DNA of 64,000 bases, taken from positions 62,001 to 126,000 of the forward strand of contig JAODBC010000004.1 of NCBI GenBank assembly GCA_025463765.1, in the 5' to 3' direction. Source of the DNA: Subtercola sp. (GTDB lineage Bacteria; Actinomycetota; Actinomycetes; Actinomycetales; Microbacteriaceae). Positions 59,485 through 64,000 of this stretch are shown here, piece by piece (positions within the stretch are counted from its first letter, which is position 1; every line of letters starts with the position of its first letter). Both the position numbers and the translations under genes were made by a program. A model generated the notes under the pieces. The model did no database searches, was not told the origin of the DNA, and saw nothing but the letters and a program-made list of their open reading frames with translations.

Positions 59485-60132
59485 TCAGCGTGATTGGGCG
59501 GCGAAGGCCGCGAGGACGTCGTGGATCTTGTCCTGGTTCATAAGGGATATACCGCCAAAACGACGGCGGAGAGCAACCGTGAGGAGCCTGCCGCGGGAGA
59601 GCGATAGCTTCGCAACCGCGATGGTTGCGCGACCTTGCGTCATGCTGCCCGTCTCCATCGACAATATCTCCGCCCACTGAATGGTGAGGATCGGGGTTGC
59701 TGAGTCAAATTGCCACACCGAAAGACCGTTCGAGTCAGAAGACAGGAGGTATGACTTCGGTTTCGATGGCCCGGACCCCAGAGCGCGAAGGCTACTGATG
59801 AGTTCTCGATTGCTTCCCGCGCCCGGCATTATCAGGGCGTTGGGGCAACTGCTTCGTACTGTGGCAAGTGCTATTCGATCATGGCGTGCAATGCGGATGA
59901 CGCTCGGGGCCACGACGCACCCGATCACCGTGCCGAGCACACCGTAAACAATTCCCAAGCCAGCCCAACCTGGGATGTTCCCGTCGCCGGGCCCCGCGAC
60001 CGCGCCAAGGGATCCCGCAATCAGCACAGCAACACCTGTAATGGCCAGAACCACGAAAACAACAGACGTGTGGACTACCCGAGGTGGAACAATCTGCGAC
60101 GATGCGCCGCGCGCGCCGTTGGAGTTCGTCAT
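59485..60132 (-). CDS. Hypothetical two-helix membrane protein
   Basis: This 215-residue protein has two hydrophobic segments near its N-terminus (VVFVVLAITGVAVLIAGSLGAV, about 23-45, and WAGLGIVYGVLGTVIGCVVAPSV, about 57-79) followed by a soluble region of about 130 residues with alternating strands (SVWQFDSATPILTIQWAEILSM). The tail resembles a membrane-tethered PH-like or bPH domain, but I would not assign it. ATG 60132 is chosen because sequence above it is not protein-like. Confidence 0.55.
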   Translation of the reverse strand: MTNSNGARGASSQIVPPRVVHTSVVFVVLAITGVAVLIAGSLGAVAGPGDGNIPGWAGLGIVYGVLGTVIGCVVAPSVIRIARHDRIALATVRSSCPNALIMPGAGSNRELISSLRALGSGPSKPKSYLLSSDSNGLSVWQFDSATPILTIQWAEILSMETGSMTQGRATIAVAKLSLSRGRLLTVALRRRFGGISLMNQDKIHDVLAAFAAQSR

Positions 60133-60269
60133 CGGTCTCCCCACACACTGTCCTAATAGACGACAATCAGCGTACGACCTTTGGTCGAGACTGGGGCACC
60201 TCAGCGTGACCCCTACGTCTTTTCCACTGAAGAGTCCCGTCCCGCTCAAGGATGCTCTTGACGCATCAC

Positions 60270-60878
60270 TCAGCGAGCATCCTGGCGTCGAGCGCTGACC
60301 GCCGCTTGCGGCCGCTGGCCTGCAGTTCTCCGCACATACGATTCGAGCACGTCGAAGCCGGCACCGCCCAGCTCCATGCTGATCGAGTCCACAGGCCATA
60401 GGTACGCTGGTGTGACCGCATGCGCGAACTTCTCGAGCACAGGGCCCTCGAAGAACCCGACAAGCAGTACACCACCGGGCTTGATCACGCGACCGAACTC
60501 CCGCAAGGGAACCTGGATTTCGCCCGGCTCGTAGTGAATGAGCGAATACCACGACAGAACCCCACCGACCGAACTGGTGCGAGCATCAATGGACTCGAGA
60601 CCTTCGACGGCGAAGTCCGCGGCAGGGTAAGCATTCGCGGCGTGGGCAATGAACTCAGGCACTAGATCTATGCCCCGAGCGGTCATACCCCGCTGGGTCA
60701 GAAAATTCGTCCAATGACCCGGGCCGCAACCCGCATCGATAATGTCGCCATCAACCTCGTTGGCCCACGCAGACACGATCTGCAAGTCCGACGGATGAAC
60801 CGAACTCATCGAGCCCAACAGGTCGATGTACTCCGCCGCTCTGCTGGAATACGCGGCGCGACTCGCTTCGTTAGGCAC
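60270..60878 (-). CDS. SAM-dependent methyltransferase, class I
   Basis: This 202-residue soluble protein has motif I IIDAGCGPGHWTNFL (about residues 46-60), the acidic residue in ARGIDLVPEF, motif post-I around FAVEGLESID, and motif III-like VIKPGGVLLVGFFEG. These define a class I methyltransferase of the Methyltransf_11/25 type. GTG 60878 is the start. The substrate cannot be inferred and neighbours are unrelated. Confidence 0.85.
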   Translation of the reverse strand: MPNEASRAAYSSRAAEYIDLLGSMSSVHPSDLQIVSAWANEVDGDIIDAGCGPGHWTNFLTQRGMTARGIDLVPEFIAHAANAYPAADFAVEGLESIDARTSSVGGVLSWYSLIHYEPGEIQVPLREFGRVIKPGGVLLVGFFEGPVLEKFAHAVTPAYLWPVDSISMELGGAGFDVLESYVRRTAGQRPQAAVSARRQDAR

Positions 60879-61310
60879 GCGGTCAAGTCTAAGCAGTCTG
60901 AATCAAGCGGACCGTAGGACGGTCGACCAGCACGCTTGGAACCGCCATGGGTCGATAACGGGTCCCTGAAATCGTCTCCAAGCGCGCCGTGATCAAGCCG
61001 TCACGGTGATCCTCCTGCAAGTTGACACAGCCAGTCACTTGTGACTTCTATGACGGGCCTCGGAGAAATTCCGCAGCCCCGGATTGTCTGGAGCGCAATC
61101 GAGTCGCAGCAGCTTAGCTCCACGATCGGCCGCCGTGCCAGTAACCCAATCGAGTAATTGCTACCCAAGACGCGCGCCGTGAATGAGTCGTTGTGCATCA
61201 GCGATGTCAGCTTCTCCGCCGATTTCAACATCCAGCGCACCCATGTTCATGGAATGAACCTAGAGGGCCAGATCATCCAAGAGCGACCGTCGAGTATTCT
61301 GCCATCGGCG
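60879..61310. other. 432-bp stretch without a confident gene
   Basis: A 79-codon leftward frame (61240-61001) begins MRWMLKSAEKLTSLMHNDSF but has no recognised family. The rest is non-coding. It separates two leftward genes. Confidence 0.45.
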
Positions 61311-61823
61311 TCAAACCTTGGTGGCTGGGTTTTCCGGTTGTTTGAATTCGATCCAAGCATCGGGCGGGATATGTGGTTTGCCAGGTACGGGGCGATGTTC
61401 CAACGCCCACGCGGTTCCTACGAGCGAAGTTACGACATGCGGCCAAAAACGAGCCGCGGCAATATTCTCGTCCTGAAACGCGATCGCCCAGCCGCCCGGG
61501 TGGCTGCGCAGCACTTGCTGAGCGGCGTGGCGGCCAACTCCCGTACGTCGTGCGGCCCGGACGATGAAGAGCTCGCCCAGCGTGCGCGAGGCTCCGGCAA
61601 TGCCGCGGACGAGAACGAAGCCTGCGAGGTGGTTATCGTCGAAGATCAGGTGTGCGGTTCGGTCAGAATCATTGAGGTACGACTCGAGGCGAGCAGTTTT
61701 GAACCTGCCATCGGAGCCGGGATAGGTTCCACGGAACTGTGAAAAGTCGTGCTGACAAAGTTGCCACAGTTGTCGAAGCGCTGGCAGAAGGGCGTCGTCG
61801 ACGATCTTGAGAGTGACAACCAT
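61311..61823 (-). CDS. GNAT-family N-acetyltransferase
   Basis: This 170-residue protein has the GNAT core: LIFDDNHLAGFVLVRG (strands 2-4), LGELFIVRAARRTGVGRHAAQQVL with the acetyl-CoA pyrophosphate loop RRTGVGRHA, and GWAIAFQDENIAAARFWP (the NxxAxxFw motif). ATG 61823 is preferred over an upstream in-frame start. Target amine unknown; isolated gene. Confidence 0.82.
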   Translation of the reverse strand: MVVTLKIVDDALLPALRQLWQLCQHDFSQFRGTYPGSDGRFKTARLESYLNDSDRTAHLIFDDNHLAGFVLVRGIAGASRTLGELFIVRAARRTGVGRHAAQQVLRSHPGGWAIAFQDENIAAARFWPHVVTSLVGTAWALEHRPVPGKPHIPPDAWIEFKQPENPATKV

Positions 61824-62022
61824 ATAAACAATTCTCTCTCGTGCCCGATCCGTTTCAGCGGGGCAAGATGTCCGGCAGAGCAAATTTGACCTCGCCTAGC
61901 TAAGTAGCGTCCTCAAAATCCGAAATCGGTTTGCCGAATGTGCTGTTGTGTTTCAGCGCAGACGGCGTATGTTCGAAAGAGGTAGAGGCGCTGATTTCGC
62001 CGCTCTGGGGAGAAGAATCACA

Positions 62023-62223
62023 ATGAATGTCTTGATCGGTGCGGTGAGTGTCGGAGCGATCGGGGTCGCCGTCATTCTGGTTGGCATGTTTTCCACATTG
62101 ACAAGGCACAACTCAGCGGCCCGACGAGCGGACGAGTTGCAGGCAACTGATCCGCGACTCGCAGACGAGCTTCGCCACGTCCAGCTAGGAATCGATCGCG
62201 GGAACGGCCGACGCGTTTTCTGA
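62023..62223 (+). CDS. Small membrane protein
   Basis: This 66-residue protein has one N-terminal helix (NVLIGAVSVGAIGVAVILVGMFS) and a charged cytoplasmic tail (RRADELQATDPRLADELRHV). GGAGAAG lies about 9 bp before ATG 62023. The sequence ends shortly before the truncated acetyltransferase gene. Function unknown. Confidence 0.5.
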   Translation: MNVLIGAVSVGAIGVAVILVGMFSTLTRHNSAARRADELQATDPRLADELRHVQLGIDRGNGRRVF

Positions 62224-62277
62224 ATGCCCCCCAGTCCGACGGGGCGGGCAATCGTGGGTTTCATTGAGTCTCAGAGC

Positions 62278-62562
62278 ATGGATCTTCTCGATGTCTGGCC
62301 GCTATTCGGGCTGACCCTCACTAGTCCCCGATTGACGTTGCGGATCGTTCGAGATGACGATATTCCAGCGCTGCTCGAGGCGGCGTATCCGGGTATCCAC
62401 GATCTGGCACGAATGCCGTTCATGGTGCCATGGACCGATGCCGAGCCGGATCAGATGCGCCGCGACTTCGCCCGCCGTCAGTGGCGGCAACAAATCTCGG
62501 TTCAACCGGGCAACTGGGTTGTGAGATCGCGTTCCCCGCACGCCAGTCATTCCGCGAATTAG
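62278..62562 (+). pseudogene. Truncated GNAT acetyltransferase (RimJ/RimL type)
   Basis: The 94 residues contain only the first third of a RimJ-like acetyltransferase: LTSPRLTLRIVRDDDIPALLEAA and MPFMVPWTDAEPDQMRRDFARRQWRQQ. The acetyl-CoA-binding core (about 100 residues) is replaced by an unrelated end (VVRSRSPHASHSAN). This is a 3' deletion, so no active enzyme is expected. Confidence 0.65.
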
Positions 62563-62588
62563 AGCGTAGGTCGTCGAGGTTGTTGGCT

Positions 62589-62672
62589 TTAGTTGTGGCC
62601 GAGGAATAGTGCGGCGATGAGTAGCGCGATGATCACGGTGTTGAATGCAAAGACAGGCTCAATACGACTCAT
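62589..62672 (-). CDS. Possible 27-residue hydrophobic peptide
   Basis: ATG 62672 opens MSRIEPVFAFNTVIIALLIA and ALFLGHN before TAA at 62589: one charged start and a single membrane-spanning segment. GAGGG lies immediately before the ATG, too close for a normal ribosome-binding site. It may be a small membrane peptide or the tail of a deleted gene. Confidence 0.25.
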   Translation of the reverse strand: MSRIEPVFAFNTVIIALLIAALFLGHN

Positions 62673-62744
62673 CCCTCAACCATCGACCGGAGAAGTGTCA
62701 GTACCAAACACCCCAGCAATATCAGAGATCTATCGACTCACAAC

Positions 62745-62770
62745 TGTCAGGGATGTCTTGAGACATGACA
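62745..62770. repeat. Nested inverted repeat before tRNA-Glu terminator
   Basis: ATGTCT-TG-AGACAT (62753-62766) is a perfect inverted repeat, flanked by TGTCA (62745-62749) and TGACA (62766-62770). Ends of IS481-like elements in actinobacteria look similar; no transposase is present, so it would be a solo remnant. Confidence 0.35.
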
Positions 62771-62806
62771 CCCCTTTTCAAGCCAATTGGCTCAGCCCAG
62801 AAAAAT

Positions 62807-62839
62807 GCCCGGTTCCCCTTGTCTGCAAGGGAACCGGGC
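62807..62839 (-). terminator. Rho-independent terminator of tRNA-Glu
   Basis: A 14-bp stem (15 and 14 nt arms with one bulged base, loop TCTG at 62822-62825) lies 27 bp past the tRNA 3' end and is followed on the minus strand by ATTTTT (complement of 62801-62806). This is a classical intrinsic terminator. Confidence 0.85.
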
Positions 62840-62865
62840 CGCTAGCTCGTTAGCTAACACTGTTG

Positions 62866-62938
62866 TGACCCCAACCGGATTCGAACCGGTGTTACCGCCG
62901 TGAGAGGGCGATGTCCTAGGCCGCTAAACGATGGGGCC
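62866..62938 (-). tRNA. tRNA-Glu (anticodon CTC)
   Basis: The 73-nt cloverleaf reads 5' GGCCCCA acceptor (62938-62932) pairing with TGGGGTC, discriminator A at 62866, anticodon loop CTCTCAC giving CTC, and T-arm ACCGG-TTCGAAT-CCGGT. The 3' CCA is not encoded. It decodes GAG. tRNA genes are frequent integration sites, and the gene-poor stretch 57-62.8 kb lies on its 3' side. Confidence 0.95.
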
Positions 62939-63035
62939 GATTAGACAACTTAACGAGTATGCCATACGTTCGAGGGGCTGCGCCAATTGACGGCGGCGGC
63001 GGGCGTCAATGGTGAGCGTGCGAGGGGTCGAGGGT

Positions 63036-63530
63036 ATGAGCATCCGTTTTGCCAAGGTCAGCGTGGGGCTGGCAATCGCGGTGTTGGCGGCGACCGCGGT
63101 TACCGGATGCTCGTCGAGCGACAGCTGCGCAGACGGGCGTACGGGCAGCAGCTGTGGGGCTCCGGCGACCAGCCCGGCGACCGGCGGGGCAACAAGCGCT
63201 GCGACCGGCACCGCGACAAGCACCCCGGCGAGCACAGGAGGCAGCAGCGTGATCGCACCGATCATCATCAACTTCTTCGACGGCACCGCCCAATTCGCTA
63301 CCGTGGGCCTGGGCAACGTCGTGGTGATCAATACGAGCCCGAGCGCGGTCACGTCGTTCACGGGAGACGTCGGCGAGCCGACGATCGCGAAGTTCGTGCC
63401 GGGTCACACCGACGGAAGCGCGACGTTCAACCCGGGCATCCAGCCGCTCGCGGTCGGTGCGACAACGGTCACCATCACCGACACCGAGACGAGCCGATTC
63501 GTGACCCTCGATCTGACCGTCACGCCCTGA
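63036..63530 (+). CDS. Putative lipoprotein
   Basis: This 164-residue exported protein has a signal peptide (VSVGLAIAVLAATAV) and the lipobox VTGC, so Cys25 is probably lipidated. A Ser/Thr/Ala/Gly-rich linker (ATSPATGGATSAATGTATST) follows and a beta-rich C-terminal domain of about 90 residues (FATVGLGNVVVINTSPSAV, TTVTITDTETSRFVTLDLTV) with Ig-like character. ATG 63036 is preferred to 63009. Function unknown. Confidence 0.65.
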   Translation: MSIRFAKVSVGLAIAVLAATAVTGCSSSDSCADGRTGSSCGAPATSPATGGATSAATGTATSTPASTGGSSVIAPIIINFFDGTAQFATVGLGNVVVINTSPSAVTSFTGDVGEPTIAKFVPGHTDGSATFNPGIQPLAVGATTVTITDTETSRFVTLDLTVTP

Positions 63531-63614
63531 CCCCCCGCTCGAAAGTGAGCCCATTGCGGCGAGCTCGCCTCGTCGAAATCCGTCGACACGAAGGCCGTTC
63601 GGCCGCCCCCGGGT

Positions 63615-63725
63615 GGATTCGCCGACCACGCCACTTCGCGCGCAGCTTTCTTCACGCGCAGCTTGCGGGGCGCCTACGGCATGACGCCCACAGAGTGGCG
63701 CCGCGACGAGCGGCGAGAACTATGA
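63615..63725 (+). pseudogene. AraC-family HTH C-terminal fragment
   Basis: The frame reads GFADHATSRAAFFTRSLRGA then YGMTPTEWRRDERREL and stop, matching the second helix-turn-helix of AraC regulators (GF-x-D-x-S-x-FxRxFRRxxGxTPxxWRR). Nothing upstream supplies the rest of the domain. It overlaps the end of the VOC gene on the other strand. Confidence 0.6.
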
Positions 63726-64000
63726 CTGAGGCGGCGGCTTGATCGGGCTCGTGAGGGCGATGTAGTTGCCGCAGGTGTCGTCGAGCACGGCCATGTCGAC
63801 CCCGCCCGCCGGGGTGGGCGGCTGGATGAACGTGACACCCTTTGCCCGCAACTCGTCGTAGACGCGGCCGAGGTCGTTGACGGCGAATGACGTGAAGGCC
63901 ATCGAGTCGGCGCGCAGGGCGGCTTTGAAGGTCGCGGCCGCCGGATGCGCGTCGGGTTCGAGCAGCAGTTCGACGCCGTCGGGGTGCTCGGGCGAGACGA
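63720..64000 (-). CDS. VOC-superfamily protein, 5' end beyond the window
   Basis: About 93 C-terminal residues are present: SPEHPDGVELLLEPDAHPAA, FKAALRADSMAFTSFAVNDL, then MAVLDDTCGNYIALTSPI. The GVELLLEP and GNYIALT strands follow the glyoxalase-like pattern of proteins that sequester or convert small hydrophobic compounds. The start lies to the right of position 64000. The stop is TAG at 63722-63720. Confidence 0.75.
   Translation of the reverse strand, partial: VSPEHPDGVELLLEPDAHPAAATFKAALRADSMAFTSFAVNDLGRVYDELRAKGVTFIQPPTPAGGVDMAVLDDTCGNYIALTSPIKPPPQS

Noticed and set aside
61001-61240. 79-codon leftward frame as a gene
   Set aside because: No recognisable domain, weak start context and composition unlike neighbouring genes.

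Overview
The window is a chromosomal segment of a GC-rich actinobacterium, most likely in the family Microbacteriaceae. The basis is the high-GC codon usage, GTG/TTG starts, ATGA-type start/stop overlaps, a small protein of a type I associate with Microbacteriaceae (43438-43782), F420/LLM- and MmyB-type families, and a DevR/DosR-type dormancy regulon. The genus cannot be fixed from this sequence. There is one tRNA (tRNA-Glu, CTC) and no rRNA, CRISPR array or intact transposase.

Layout. 0-7.3 kb: three MmyB-like XRE regulators (one reduced to its C-terminal half), an alpha/beta hydrolase, a deleted SDR, a flavodoxin, an HxlR regulator, and an LLM oxidoreductase coupled to a berberine-bridge-like oxidase. 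7.3-26 kb: a large catabolic block read mainly leftward. It holds an FAH-family hydrolase, an FMN 2-hydroxyacid oxidase, a taurine/nitrate-type ABC importer, a flavoprotein, an FCD-GntR regulator, a sugar-acid-type dehydratase, a beta-hydroxyacid dehydrogenase, a hydroxypyruvate-isomerase-like protein, an aromatic hydroxylase and a branched-chain-type ABC importer with a fused LivM-LivG protein. An OmpR/EnvZ-type two-component system at 26-28 kb is divergent from that importer. The substrate is unknown.

28-46 kb: a hypoxia/dormancy-type redox region. A DevS-like heme GAF kinase and a DevR-like regulator sit among an Acg-type nitroreductase, universal stress proteins, a three-subunit transhydrogenase, aldehyde and alcohol dehydrogenases, a PNPOx-like protein, an SDR, small proteins and a MacB-type exporter. 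Sequences resembling the DosR box (GGGACTTTnGnCCC) lie before most transcription units, and one lies before the distant flavodoxin gene. Three neighbouring genes (a universal stress protein, an SDR and an alcohol dehydrogenase) are visibly broken.

46-51 kb: a second catabolic cluster (HpcH/HpaI aldolase, VOC protein, AAHS-type aromatic acid transporter, HbpS/GlcG protein, FCD-GntR regulator, cupin). 51-57 kb: stress or xenobiotic-type genes, including an SDR cut by one amber codon, a DUF1330 protein with a divergent TetR regulator, VOC, an MmyB-like regulator and an SDR-ABM-SDR operon. 57-62.8 kb: a sparse, partly degraded stretch of hypothetical proteins, acetyltransferases and gene fragments next to tRNA-Glu. 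62.8-64 kb: tRNA-Glu with a terminator, a lipoprotein, an AraC fragment and a VOC gene cut by the window edge.
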